Shown here: in pieces, positions 38,086 through 51,210 of the stretch
Layout of the letters: each line of letters opens with the position of its first letter
Position numbering within the stretch: the stretch's first letter is position 1
Notes under the pieces: generated by a model
Databases searched by the model: none
What the model was told of the DNA's origin: nothing
What the model saw: only the letters and a program-made list of their open reading frames with translations
Origin: Chamaea fasciata
Lineage: Eukaryota; Chordata; Aves; Passeriformes; Sylviidae
Assembly (NCBI GenBank): GCA_029207755.1
Contig: JARCOQ010000008.1
Coordinates: forward strand, 25,781,021 to 25,845,020
Direction of reading: 5' to 3'
Length of the DNA stretch: 64,000 nucleotides
Translations under genes and position numbers: made by a program

Positions 38086-39919
38086 ATCATGCTTCTGGGT
38101 TCCCTAAACTGATTATTTGTTTCTTTCTAGGTTGCCTCTGGAAAGGGGACAAGTCTAAAGACTTAAAAGACTAGTGAGTTAGTAATCATTGGTTCACATT
38201 GTTTCCCTACCAGCTACTTGCTGCAAGCAAGAGCAACAACAACAAAAAATAAATATACAAGACAGAAAGAAACAGAGCCTGAGGAGAGAACATTCATATT
38301 GTCATTTAGATGAACTATGCAGCTATCTCTCTTGACACACTTATTCCACCAACATGCTTCTTCTCAACCTGGTATTCATTTTCTGTCCTTCTTCATTACA
38401 TTAGTGATCCTTTTCTCCTCTCCTGCTCTGACTACAGCCTGAACCTGGCTTATTTTTTTGGCTATATTAGCCAGGTTGTTTGTATTGCTGTCCCGAGGGT
38501 GACCCAGCAGCTCAAACTAATAACACATATTTCTTTGTCAATGTTTTACTCTCCAAGCTTGTTGAAGACATTTTATATGTCCAAATTGCAGTGATGCATT
38601 TTGGGGATAATAGCACAGAAGTGGAATTAATGCCTTTTGGACCTTTCCTTTCTAGCAAGATTGGACTGGCCTGGATAAATGGTTTTCTCACCTAGTGTAT
38701 TTTTGTTTTCTTTTGTTTCAAACCCCCTGAATTTCATCATGTTGGTTGTTCTCCTCCAGACCTCTTCATAGCATTTTTTGTATTTGTTTCACTCTGTTTG
38801 TTCTTGAAGAGCAGGATCTGCAAGTTCTGGTTCTAACTAAAAATAGAATAGATTGAGACATTCTGATATCATGAAGGTGAGATTGGTTTCATTTGCATTG
38901 CAGAATTCCCGGGGCATTTATGTATCTGTAGAGTATCTATCATAATGAGGTTTCCTGACTAGAAATCTCGTGTGTGTCTAAGATTCCTGACACATGATTG
39001 AGACAATGTTCATGATTAAGATAAATTAATTTCAGAAAGAGGGTAGAATTATTTTTAGTCTCCCTCATTTATATTATCATTAAACTTGTAGGAACATTGT
39101 ACCTTCAAATCTGTAACCAATTTTGTTGAAAATGGCCAGTCAAGGCAGATGGGTGCATTAATGTCATATGACCACAGGAACTTTCTGTGTCTTGAGAAAC
39201 AAGGCTAGGGAAGAACTGGCAAAGAATAGTTATTTCTTAACTATGTAATAGTGCAGAGAAAGATGTGCCGTCAGAGCACATTGCAGGTAAAGCACAGCAA
39301 CCCACATTCCCCAGTAAAACACTGACAATAGTAATTTTTTTGCAAGCAATATCCACAAGCCTTATGAAGTAGAGATAAGGCCTTAGGAAACAGAGATAAA
39401 GTCTGATTCTCTTGTAAGGCTCCATCCACCTGCAGAAGCAAAACTTACCAGTCCTACAAATGTTAGGATATGAGAGGATAGGAAAGCAATGGAAAACAGT
39501 AGAAGAAAATTAATTTACCTTATTTTTAGCACCTGGAGAATTTATACACATTTTAATTTAATTCCAGATCCTCACAGAAAGTTAGGTGCCCTAAGGCTTT
39601 CTTGGGAATTAGGTACTTAAAGCCTTGTGAAGTTTTGTGTGGGTGACTTACCCAAGGAGATGCACATGATCTCTGCAGGGTTGACATCTGAATGAAACCA
39701 CATAGATGTCACTCCATTCCCTTACCCAGCTTACTTGTGTAAGGTAGGGTTCTTTTGACTGTGTTGCATCTCACCTGGCTGTGATTTCTATGTTCTTCTA
39801 ATGCTACTGCTGGGCACAAGCACAGGTTTGATTTGGTCTTAACATACAGAATTAAGTTCTAGTCATATCTCATGCAAAAAAAAACCCCAAAAAACAACAA
39901 CCAAACAAACAAAAACCAC

Positions 39920-39920
<1 letters not shown>
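38086..39920. other. Non-coding stretch, no gene seen
   Basis: AT-rich DNA with short open frames on both strands and no recognised family or repeat. Confidence 0.55.

Positions 39921-39950
<30 letters not shown>
39921..39950 (+). repeat. Poly(A) tract, 30 A
   Basis: Thirty uninterrupted A, preceded by about 50 bases of A-rich sequence with C interruptions. No adjacent polyadenylation signal. Confidence 0.9.
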
Positions 39951-39952
<2 letters not shown>

Positions 39953-41424
39953 CAGAACAAAACAAAAAAAGGTTGAAGTTTGATTATAAACCATTAACAT
40001 ATCTAATCTAACTTTAGGATTATAAAACATAGAAACTAACCAGTGAAGTTAGGACCTAGTGCTGTAGAAAGGATGCTGGTTTGTTTTGCTGCAGATTACC
40101 ACTAGTAGCTCAGGCTGCTTATTCAGTTCCTCTTCCAGGTAAGGTCTGTGCGAACATGTTAGTTCAGGTGCTGTGCCTCCCTGGCCGTTAGCCAGACCAC
40201 TCCAGTGTGGCTCCAGTCTGGAACATCCCAAAAGTGGGATGAGCAATCTGCTTGTTGGCTCCACCCTGCCAACAGGGTGGGTACAGCTGGCTCCATGCAT
40301 TGTCTCTGCACACTCAAACAAGTTGCCGAAGACAGTGTAGTCCCTGAGGCTAGGGATATCACAAGGAAGAAATGGCTATTTCTTCACAGAGACCAAGCAT
40401 GCTTAATTTATTGAGGTTGGCAAAAAAAGGGTGAAGACTCAGAAGGCACAAAGGCAGTGGAAAATCAGGCACGTTAATGTCATTAAAAATGGGCATAAAC
40501 TCGCTATAATAGAAATTGGATGATAGTTTCTGACCTCCAGACGTCCCCTTAAACAGCTGAACAATGTTTAAAAGACCTGACTTGTTTTAAGACAATATGG
40601 ATCCCTTTTGAAAAGTACTCTGTCTAAACAGCTTAGTAATTTCCTTTTCCTATCTGAGGAACATGACTTACCACACAGGGAACATTGTGGGGAAAAATGA
40701 ATGGATGACTGTGGGATGCTAAAAGAGCTGTTAAATACTAGGTAGCCAGAGGGATTTGGCTGAGAATATTGACAATACCTCATCGTGTAGGACGTAGGAT
40801 GTCTTGTCTTCAGGCCATCCTGAAGTTTATCCTACTGTATCCTTTCAAATTAGCCAGGTTCCAGCAATATGTTATATAATGTACATGAGCCCGTCCATAG
40901 TGAGGGGGAAAAGAAATAGTAGTTAGCACAGTCAAACAGCAGATTCATGTAGGTAAAATGAGCCACGGTATTTGAAATGTCAAAATCATTAATGGCTTTG
41001 CATTCATCTGGAGTTAATTTGTATTTATAATTGAAGCAACAAAGTGTGGAAGGAGCAAGTAACATGCTTTCTCCAAAGTATCTACTGCAATCATTTCTTG
41101 ATGATAAAAGCATTTAGAATATGTCTAAGAGATAAAAGAGCTTTTCTGATCAACTGAACCAAGTGTGAGGGTTAACTGTCTCCCCATGTTCATGAGATAT
41201 ATATTTATATACAAAACGCCAAAGAAGATGGCTTTGATATACTCTAAGCCTTTTCAGGAGGCAGATTTTAACAGATTGTGTGTATCCTGTCAGTCAAAAC
41301 TCTTTTGAAATGTGTAAAGCAAACTCAAAGCATTAACACTGGGTTTCAGGGATCTCTGATGGAAGTCAGAGATCTTCCCTTCTCAGTCAGTAAAGCTGTT
41401 TCTTCGAGTGTGTGTCAAACAGCC
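39951..41424. other. Non-coding stretch, no gene seen
   Basis: A GC-richer patch at 40070-40350 carries a strong splice-donor-like word CCAGGTAAGG near 40136-40145, but I can pair it with no acceptor and coding frame. The 90-codon minus-strand frame there starts at TTG. Unassigned. Confidence 0.5.
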
Positions 41425-41459
41425 AGAAGGGGAAAAGGAAAAAAAGGAAAAGGAAGAGG
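41425..41459. repeat. 35-nt purine tract with a perfect mirror repeat
   Basis: All bases from 41425 to 41459 are A or G. Inside it, 41431-41453 is a perfect mirror repeat: GGAAAAGG, seven A, GGAAAAGG. Mirror-symmetric purine runs are the classical H-DNA motif. Confidence 0.95.
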
Positions 41460-43933
41460 TTTCTACAGTAGAGGAAATAAGTATTCTTAACACGTGTAAA
41501 GTGATAGAGTTCCAACACACACAGTGATCACAACCCAACCTGCTCATCTACTCTGCAGTGGTTATCATTCCTACAGGTCCAGCAGATTTCCTATTCTAAT
41601 CTGAGGAAATAGCTCAATGCCAGGGTAAATTTTCCTAATGTGCTGATTTTTGGTGACAGCTTGTGCTGACGGCACCAGCCATCTCTGACTGCATGCTCTA
41701 GAAAGTAGAAATAAAACCAAGTTATCTCACTTGAGCACTTATCCAACATGAAATTTTCATTTCATCAGGCACAGTGTTGGTGCCTTGAATTCCAAGCATT
41801 TGGCCTTCTGCTGCTGTAAACTGCTCTGTGAGCTCTAAAGCAAACCAATGCACATTTTTCGTGTGTCAGTGTTCCTCTTTATTCCCACACCAAGATAATT
41901 CTTGGCGAGGTTGCACAATGGGCTTTTTTGCCTGCAAGCTGCTGCTTCAGAGCTCACTGCAGAGAGCTCCAAAATCTGAAGTTCAGCACTAATTCTTGTT
42001 TATCTCAACATCAGGGAAGGGGGAGCTCCGTGAAAAGAAACCATATATTTTACTGTTTTTTTTGTTTGGTTTTTTTTTTTTTTTTTAACTTCCTCATATC
42101 TTGAGCAGTACTCAGTATATCTATGTGCTTATGTACAACTATGCACGGGTGAACACCTATTGGCTTGTGACTTGTATAAATTAGGCACTTATTTTGTTAT
42201 CATCCTTGTCATAAAATACTTTTACAAGAATAAACTGCTGTTTACAACTCTTCTGGCCTCACACGAGAGAATCAGAATCTTTTTTGTTTCTTTATTATTG
42301 CTGTTGTAGCTGCAGGGTTGCTCATCTCTGAGATACTGGAAGTACATTATAGACATCATTAAATTTATGGCTTTTGTGTTTAGGAAAAAGAAAGAAGTGG
42401 TCATACTGCTGACAAGTTTATATCAACACCTGAGCATGATTAAAAGGTAAATTTAAGAAATTTTTGCAGTTCCTTTCTAAGTACACTTCCTATTACTGGC
42501 ATTTGATGTTTGTCTCAGTTACTCATCAATCATCAAACTTTAGATATTTTGCCAGTGGAAAAAAAAAATCAGGGTGTTAGTTTGGATAGACTCATAAATT
42601 TAGACAAATTGCCTCTTTCTTTCTCTTTGGTTTATACTTTTGAAAAGAGTTGGTAAATGTGAGGTACCCAAATGCTTTTGAAATTCAATGAAATTTGAGG
42701 CTATTTCTCTGAATTAATACTCAGAAACTATGACAATAATGTAAAAAGAGGAACCTGAAGCCCTAAAAGGGTCCCTGAAGCCTTAATTTAGCCTTTGGAT
42801 TCTCCTAAAGAACTTTCAACTGTGCAGTTGCAAATTATATTGGGTAACAACATATTTTTCTCTTAATCTGAAAGTGCATTGAGGTATCTTAGTTGTACTC
42901 CATATTTATGATGACTGCATTTCCACTTAGTCACTTCATGCACCAATACCAGGAAAATATTAAAGAAGCCAAAGAAACATTTTTTTTTTCTTCTCTCTGT
43001 AGATGTAGAGGCAAGTCTGCCAAGAGCCTGAGCTCCACTGCCTTCCTCATGGTTGAGGGTAGTTATGCAGCAAAAATAAGTTCACATCTATAAATTTGAT
43101 TTGTCTTGCTCTTCTAAGGCAAGGGAAGGGCGGTTTGCCACCTTTGCTTCATGTGTACAGGCTGAGACCTGTGGGAAAGCCTGGCAAAGCTCTTATGTCT
43201 TTGAGCAGCAAAAGGAGATTTTACCTGCAGAGCTGATGTTGATTCTAGAACGATGAAATGCAGAAAGGTGTCCTGTCCTCATTACATCTGCACTGAACAA
43301 CTCCCTTTGGACAACAAGGGACTCACTGGAACCAAAGGTTGTGACCTTCCTTGTAAATATGCTCAGAGGCAATGTTGAGAGGCCAACAGTTAAACTGCGA
43401 ATATTTTTTCAGCTTTTCTTCTCCTCTTATGTTGTCAGAGTCTCCAAAACAATTTTTCATGCTGATCCTTTTGAAAATATCTGTGTGCTGGAGAAGACCT
43501 GTGAATAGCTGCCCAGTGCTTCCTTCATCAGAGCTGCTGGGAATTCCTTTCTATTGCATTAACAGCCAGAAAATTGTAGAGTTTTTTGGGGTTTTTTTCT
43601 TGTTTGTGTTTTTTGTTTTGTTTTGTTTTTAATTAAATGTTGCTGCAGTGGCATTTCATGTATGCAATCCTTCAAAGTCTACAACAGCTTGTGGTATGGC
43701 TAAATGATGACCCAGGCCCCCTGTTGTCAAAGCAGGGCACAGCCTTACAAAGTGAACCTGGTGTTGTTTCTTTTCCTGTCTCTATTGATTTGTGAATCCA
43801 AACTCATCAGAAAGTGTGATTTTGTTCTTGTTTCTCACACTTCCCCTGAGCTAACTGTGACTGTTATTGTGTTTTGGATTTGGCTTCAGGTTCCAACTGA
43901 GATTTTATATCTTTGATACAGAGGGTGAATTTA
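41460..43933. other. Non-coding stretch, no gene seen
   Basis: Contains a 17-T run near 42070-42086 and T/G-rich low complexity at 43580-43632. No gene or repeat family recognised. Confidence 0.55.
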
Positions 43934-43951
43934 GGGGGGGGGGGGGGGGGG
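43934..43951 (+). repeat. Poly(G) run, 18 G
   Basis: Eighteen consecutive G in otherwise AT-rich DNA. Runs of this length can fold as G-quadruplexes on the + strand and are error-prone in sequencing. Confidence 0.95.
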
Positions 43952-46560
43952 AAAGAAGGAGAAAAAAAGCTGTTTTGTGATGTCTGTGAGTCTTCTTGTA
44001 GTTTGAGGTGGCTTTCTAGCCTGTTCTACACAGGTCTTTCCTTCCTGATTTACATCCTTTACATCCTGATTTACAACCCCACAGTACCCATTGTGCTTCA
44101 TTTGGTGAGCATGGATTAAAAGGTGAATGGATAGGAGAGTTCATCTGCTTTGTAACCAAGGCCATGGAACAGCTCTTCTCTCACTGAGCTGCATGCTGGT
44201 ATGTACCCTTGGCTCATCACACCATAATACATCTTTTTGCTTACAGAGAATAAAGAGGAGTGAGGGAGAGAAGGAGGAAAGCTGAAATTCAGAAGCAGGA
44301 ATTTTGGGATTGTTTCCCACCGGCTTCCTCTGCTTGATGCTTCTATTTCTCTACAAATATGAAAAATATTGTAGAAAAAGTGAAACTCAGGTAAGCACCA
44401 GGCATAAATCTCCCTCAGATGCAGAACTTAAGGAATTTTCTACATTTGAGGTGGCGAGATGTTATGAGCGAAACTAAGGGTTGTAGCCACTGGAGAATGA
44501 TCAGATATGGGACCTGAAGAAAACCTTAAGGTTTATCTTTATCAGTAAAAAAAATAATATTTATACTCTGTATTCTGCCTGGAAATCCTAGGCTCAATTC
44601 AGATCTCTAAGTATGGAATATAAAGAAGCCAGAATTTCTTGTCTAATTTCTTGAGCTGACACAGGATCTTCAGTATTCCAGTTTCCTTTAGTCTAAAATT
44701 GAAATAATCTATCTTCTAAGAGACAGCATGCTGATGATTTGTTTCATATCTCACTCTAAAAATGGCATATTATTATGAATCCATCCCTTCTTGCAGCAAG
44801 TGTGTGATGATAAGGAATCACTGTACCTTTAAAGCAATGGTAAAACGTGAAATAAGAGTTGCTCCTTTGGAATTGATGAGTTAACCTGGATTTTTGTTTG
44901 TTTGTTTGTTTTTCTTTTTTTTTTGTTTTTGTTTTTTTTGTATCCCAGGCTATCCAGATTGAGGAACTCATAATAAATTGCTACCATTATATTTTTCCGA
45001 GGGTTCTTGCTACAGAACTCCTTTGAAACGTTAATTGTTAAACTTCAGGTTGGGATTGTGTAATGTACTTCAAAACTCCCTAACTTTACTGAAGTATTAG
45101 CATAAATACGATGGGTGATAAAAAGAGTTGTTTTTCATATTTTGAAAGCTTGAGCTCATATCATAATTCATGATTGAGTAAATAGGTTTTTATTCCAGGA
45201 TACTAACAGCACTATAAATACTCATTTTAAGGCTTATGATTCTCACCTGCGTTCCACTAAAGTAGATGGAAAGGTATATCTTGACATACATGTTGTTTGG
45301 ATAATATTTTTTACCTGGAATGACTGTAATTCACCTTTTCTTGGTCGTTTGGCGCAGTATTTTCAAAACTCTCACAAAAGAATTAAGTACGAAGGCAGAT
45401 GGTGTTAAAGCAAATGCTTGTGTTCTCTTGTCCTCCCCTCTGGTGAAGTGATGGAGGTATTATACAAATTACAATCGGTTGTTTCCTGCCCTGCCCCATC
45501 TATCAGAAAGACATAAGACAGATCTTTTTTCATAAATCCTTAGAAATCTGTCAAGGGAAAAGTGCTATGCAAGAATTAGATAGAAAAACTATTGCTGTTC
45601 CTATTTGTTTTCATTTTTCTCTAACACTGTGTACAGACATGTCTTCTGAGCACAAGAACTCAGCTGGACAAAGCCACGTTCCAAATTTCATCTTGTATTG
45701 ACTGCAACACAAATGTTTTAAAAGGTAAGCATAATAAGGAGCACTGACTCTCAAACCACCCTGGAACAAATTGCTTAGAAAGGCTGTGAATGTTCCATCA
45801 TTGAGCATTTTGGAGGAAAGGGCAGAGAAACATCCATCACAAAGGAAGACACTTTATTGGGAAGGGACAGCAGAGTACAGAGTGAGTTGAGTTTCTTCGT
45901 AAAGGGGGATAATTTTTTTTTAATTGATTCCAAACATAGTTTGAGGTAAAACGACAGCAGGTTAATAAGCAGGGCCACTCTTTTCTTCAAGTTTATGTTA
46001 TTTTTGATGCTACCAATTTGAAAATTTGGGAAATATTTGCTGGCAGCTTTTCCTGTGGAATAACAGAATTGCAAAGGCTGAGTCCACACTCTACTACTAA
46101 TAGCACTGAACAGGATCATCAGTCATTGTTCAGGGTGTCTGCTCTACTGCTGCTCACCAGGTAGAAGGCAATTACAAAGGATGTAGAACCCATCAGGGAA
46201 AGTCACTCCTCTCCGTTGCCTGGTTCTTTTATTAGGTTTGCAGAAGCTAGGCTATGTGTCTCTGAATCACAGTGACGCACAGCAGGAACATCTGGGCACC
46301 TACAGCACTGCCAATTGCTCCAGCCATGCAGCTGGGGCTGGACAGAGCCTCAGCTCCTCCTTTTCCTCATGCTGTGTCCAGCACAGATAAGTTACCACAG
46401 ACACAGGACTTAGCTGTGGCAGAAGTAGTTGGGTGCAGTTGGGTTCTCTGAGAGAGAAGTCATCTTTAACTTGGTCATTCTTTTTTGTTGGGAGTTGCTA
46501 AAATTTGTCTGCTGGTTTGCTTGGACCAGGCTGTAGGGTGCCCTAGATAATATCTAAAAT
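43952..46560. other. Non-coding stretch, no gene seen
   Basis: A direct repeat TCCTGATTTACA occurs near 44043 and 44064. A TTTG/T-rich stretch lies at 44895-44940. No gene or repeat family recognised; the 114-codon minus-strand frame at 45775-46119 has no recognisable domain. Confidence 0.5.
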
Positions 46561-46574
46561 CAATTAGGAATGTA

Positions 46575-46660
46575 ATATATATACATATATGTGTGTATGC
46601 ATGCACATATGTGTAAATATATTATACACATATGTCTACATATAAAATATAGAAATATAA
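46575..46660. repeat. TA/TG-rich microsatellite with an 11 bp hairpin
   Basis: Degenerate TATATG repeats. ACATATGTGTA (46605-46615) and TACACATATGT (46625-46635) are exact inverted arms around a 9-nt AT loop. Confidence 0.85.
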
Positions 46661-49480
46661 TAGTGTGTGTATCTAGTGAAGACACAGTAAAGAGATGTAT
46701 AAGCCAAGCAAGTAATAAATTAAGTTTATGTTTGTTTTGGACAGCGTTTTCCTGGCAGGAAAATTCCTATAGATCATTCTGTCACTGGACTGTGGTCAGG
46801 AGTTGGCTGCATCTCTGAAAAAGTCCTCTGCAGAATATTGTCTTCTGCAGATAAAAGTGAGTGGCTATTTCTGTAAAGGAATTTTGGCTCTCTGAGCACA
46901 GTTTCAGGACACAGCTGCATTTATGTGAACCTTGTTATAGCATTTCTTAGATCATACCAGAGAGACTTATGACCTTCATAAAGCCAAGAAGGACAAACAT
47001 TGCTGCTTTAAAAGCTTTTAGGAACTGATCATTTTTCATGCCCACTTGTCTCTGGCAGTTATAGTAAATTTGCTGTTCTCTGCATGGCTCCAAGATACAC
47101 TTTCCCTTATTACAGAACCACAACAAAAAATACTGTAGTAATATATGATTCTGGCTTCAAATGCATTTGTACTGCTTTGGTTCATTTCCATTTAACTTAG
47201 TAATATGAGCTACATACCAGTGGTTCTTCTACCTCTAAAAGATGACATCTAGAAGTCCACAGAAAAAGGGTTGTTTTTAATGTACATCTTTCTCAGATCC
47301 AGATGTCCCTAGAAGTATTATTTCTGCTACAGTAGTAGGTGCTCACCATAATCCAGAATCCTGTTTTGCTCTGCTGTGTGTATTTCCTAAAGAACAAGAC
47401 CATTCAGTCTCAAACAGTGTATGATTTCTACTGTTTTCATAATTGTTATTATTTATTAACTAAACAGCACAGTGATTCCCAACCTTAGGATTTATCAGGC
47501 CCAAATTGACAAACAGAAAACATTACTGCCACAGAACACAGGAATCCAAAGAATTTACCTGGACCTGCTGAGCTGTGCTATACAAACAGAAACAATGCTC
47601 TTCTGACACCAAATATCTTATTAATTAAATGCAAGACAAGATAAAAGGTGCAGACTTTTTGGAAAAAAAGGTGGAGTTGTGATAAGCTCTCCTGACAGTT
47701 CAACCTCAAGGAGAGCTGAGTCTTGCTTGAACTTTCTTATCAGTGCTGTGATATAAATAATTGACACTTCGCTAGAAAGTGTCCTTCAGGTAGAAATATA
47801 CAGTCAATTAAGCTGTCCTTCAAATTGTCATTCTCTTTAATTCCAATAGTTTCCAAAAACAGTATTTGTGTTCCCTTTTTTATTAAAGATAAGAGGAAAT
47901 TTTTTAAAAAAGCACAGTTAACTGTACAATAATTCCTGGATGTTTGTTTTGAAATGATTTGGCATGTCTCAGTTTGTCATGTAGCAGTGGAATACGTTTT
48001 CTTTCCCAGGTGATCCTTGGAAGGGTTTCTGGCATCAAGTTTGCAAGGTGATATGTGCCCAGGTTTCCAAAAAAAAAAGGCTCAATTTCTGAATAGAGCT
48101 TAATAGCTCAAAATGGAAATTGGAAACAGAATATCCTCCTGTAGGGATTTTCACGGATCTTGGTCAAAGGCAGTAATGTTTGTTTTTTATTGATATTAAC
48201 CAATTAAACAACTTAAAAATATTCTCCCTCTGGAATAAAATTCTGTAGAGCACTTAAAAATCCCAATGTATCAAAGGAACAGAAAGCAGGTCACTTACTC
48301 TTAATTTTGATAGCAATTATCCTAAAGTTTTTCTAACCCAGATATACCAACATTAGAAAATAGTAAAATATGCTAACAGAGAAAAAGGAAAAAAAAAAGT
48401 AAATAGCTCAATTTTTTAATTTTTTTTTTTTAAAGAAACAACTCACAGGTAAACCAGGAAAAACTCAAATTATTTCAGAGACCTGTCTTAGCATAACAGA
48501 GGGGATAATATGCTGCTAAATCTCACATGAGAATGCAGTCTCTGTGTTCATTGCGATGTGCTGGTTGTGAGGGACCTGCCCACAGTGGTGAGTTCCTGGG
48601 TTGATCAAAGGCCCAAAAGGGAGATGCACCCTTTGCAGAGACATCACTGGAAGAGATTCTTTCCAGCTAAAGATGTAGAAGAACTGACTCAGGCAGATCT
48701 AGGGAATTTATAAGACTTCAAGAATGAAAAAAAAAGAACAAGATGCTAAACAAAACAGCCTCAAATGTCCAGGCACTTCTACTTCAGAAACCAAAACTGA
48801 GAATTTCTCTGAACTGAGATGCTACAAATACTGCAAGATTCATGATGAATTGTTGAGAGCTGGTAAGATCGCAAGTTTTGGAGTTAAAGGAAGTGAGACC
48901 TATGCCATGTGAACCCTCCCTGAAGGCTCATTGTCGCTGACACTGTATTTACTGCATTAGGGAGGAGAAAATATCCTGTGGGGTTTTTTTTGTTTTTTTT
49001 TTTTTTCCACAGACCTATTCTGGAGTTAAATAATGATGATTCACAATGTGGTATCAAACATTAATGTTCTTTACAACATCTGGAAAATACTGACTGGGAA
49101 ATTAGGAGGAGATTAATGTTCCTTCTGATATTTTTATCCTCTTCACGCCTCATCATAATGCCCACTGTACCATGAGATCAACAAGATTAGATATCTTTGA
49201 AATATGCTCACCAGCAGAATGTGATATTCAGGCTGAGGTAAGAAGATAAGAGCAACTGACCTGCAAGATTAAGGTGACAAATTAGACATCCAGCTGGACA
49301 CCTTTGTTGTAAATAAGTGAGGTATGAATCCATGATGCATAGTTGTGTTGACTTCTCCTCAGCTGAACCATAATTCATTAAAACCATAGACAGTATTTTG
49401 TTTCTGATTGTTTATGGTTCATGTGACAATGAATAACATTGGTCAACACAAAAGATGGAGGGAAAGAAATAAAGAACTTT
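46661..49480. other. Non-coding stretch, no gene seen
   Basis: AT-rich DNA with A/T runs near 48390, 48420 and 48990. No gene or repeat family recognised. Confidence 0.55.
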
Positions 49481-49770
49481 GAGTAAATAAAATGAAAATA
49501 ATTAATAACTAATGTAAATTGCATAGTACATAAAAATGTAGTGTATAAAAATAATATATATGTAATATATATCTATAAGTTATATGTTTGATAGATACTA
49601 GATTTATAGATGCCTATTCAATACATTTATGCATATATTTGCACATAGCCTATGCAGAGTCTATGTAGAATATTTGCTTATACATGTATACATACATATA
49701 TATGCATATATATAGAGATAGCTAAATTGTAGATATAGATATAAATAGATAAAGATATAAAATGTATGTG
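49481..49770. repeat. AT-rich low-complexity block
   Basis: About 290 bp of nearly pure A/T with interspersed TATATATA, TAGATA and ATACAT words, with no fixed period. Likely decayed microsatellite. Confidence 0.7.
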
Positions 49771-51107
49771 AAAATACAAATAACCCATCGTCCATCTTCC
49801 TTGAGAAGTAACTCAAGAAGTAATTGGCTCAAAATGCAGCTTGATAGGTTAGACCTTAGGAAAAATCCTAACAATTATTCTCATGGATCATATGGAACAA
49901 AATAGTTTATGCTGTCAAAAATGAGCATGAACATCTGCTGGTCATGATATAGATACATTTTATCCTTAAGACTGCCTTTCAGCATCCTGTCAGCCTTACG
50001 ATACTGTATCCTTCCAAGCTTTTAAACTCTGGACATCAGTAATGCATTTAACCAAAGTGGTGCAGCGTTGAAAGGACATATTGCTTCTTTGGGTTTATGT
50101 ATTATATATATAAAGGGGCTATCTAATGAAGAACATGCTCCTCTTCCCAGCAGAGTTAGTCTTTGTGGGATTTATCCTTATGATATAAAAGAGCACCTGA
50201 TCTTAAGTGACAGTGCATCATGAAAGTGAAATTAAAATTGAAAATGGTCAGCATTTCTAGGACAAGAGGAGGGACAGGAAAAAGCCAAATAGCCAGGTGT
50301 ATTTGTGCTAGTGATTAAATGTTCCACTCAGCATAGGTTTTAATATGACAGTGGGGAAAATCTAAGAAAATTTCTTCTTTCTGTCAATTAGTTGTTATCT
50401 ATTGCTCAGAATTTTTGCTATGCAAGCACATAGAGGGTAACTAATGCTATTCTTTAATGATCATCTCCAAGATTTGTGAAGGAATATTGCAGGACTTTCA
50501 GAATCAGATAAAAATGAAGTAGTTTGGAAAGGGCACCACTAAATAAATGTATTCTAAAATACATGTTGAGTAATTCAATCATCAGAATGTATGAAGAGAA
50601 TAAGCTCCAAAGTGAAACACAGTGACCAAAGAAATTAGTGGAGCCAAGTAGCTAAGCAGAGATAAATAGGGGTCTAATTGGTTTTATACATCTCAATTGA
50701 GGTACTTATTCATGTGCAAAAAACTCACAACATTAAAAATAATTTGATTTAGAAATTGTTTTCATGGAAAGCATTTGGTATGAAGCTCCTCTATCAATGT
50801 TATATAATGACAGCAGAAGAGAAGATATTTCCAATTAAACACTTGAAATCTTCATATCCATAAATTAGTTGGAAGGCAATAGAGTTTGTATGAACTGCGA
50901 CTCTGAATGGGAAAATATGTTCTCTCCAGAAAAGTCATGCAATTGAATGGCATAAACATGATCTGCAAATTCTGATAGGTCAGTACTTATCTTAGGAGTT
51001 AAATGAGAATTATGCCTTCTAATACGTTTAGCTGCTGACTTCTACTGGATGATATCAAAGTAGCTTCAAGTATTTGGGTGCCCATATGACTCAGAAGCGA
51101 CAGAAGT
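49771..51107. other. Non-coding stretch, no gene seen
   Basis: AT-rich DNA, frequent stops on both strands, nothing recognised. Confidence 0.6.
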
Positions 51108-51210
51108 ATAAGAATCACAGAGCATGTTGAGTTGAAAGGGATCCAAAAAGATCACTGAGTCCAACTTCTGACCCTGCAAGCCCATCCCTCATTAACTACC
51201 TCTTTGGAAC
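51108..51210 (-). mobile_element. CR1 LINE fragment, 3' end
   Basis: AAGAATCACAGAGCATG, then AAGATCACTGAGTCCAACTT and TGACCCTGCA, is the reverse complement of a CR1 3' terminus. Clearly diverged from the common CR1 end. The T-run and following sequence after 51210 are not clearly CR1. Confidence 0.7.

Noticed and set aside
40120..40150. Strong splice-donor-like CCAGGTAAGG
   Set aside because: No acceptor, exon frame or conservation evidence; such words occur by chance at this scale.
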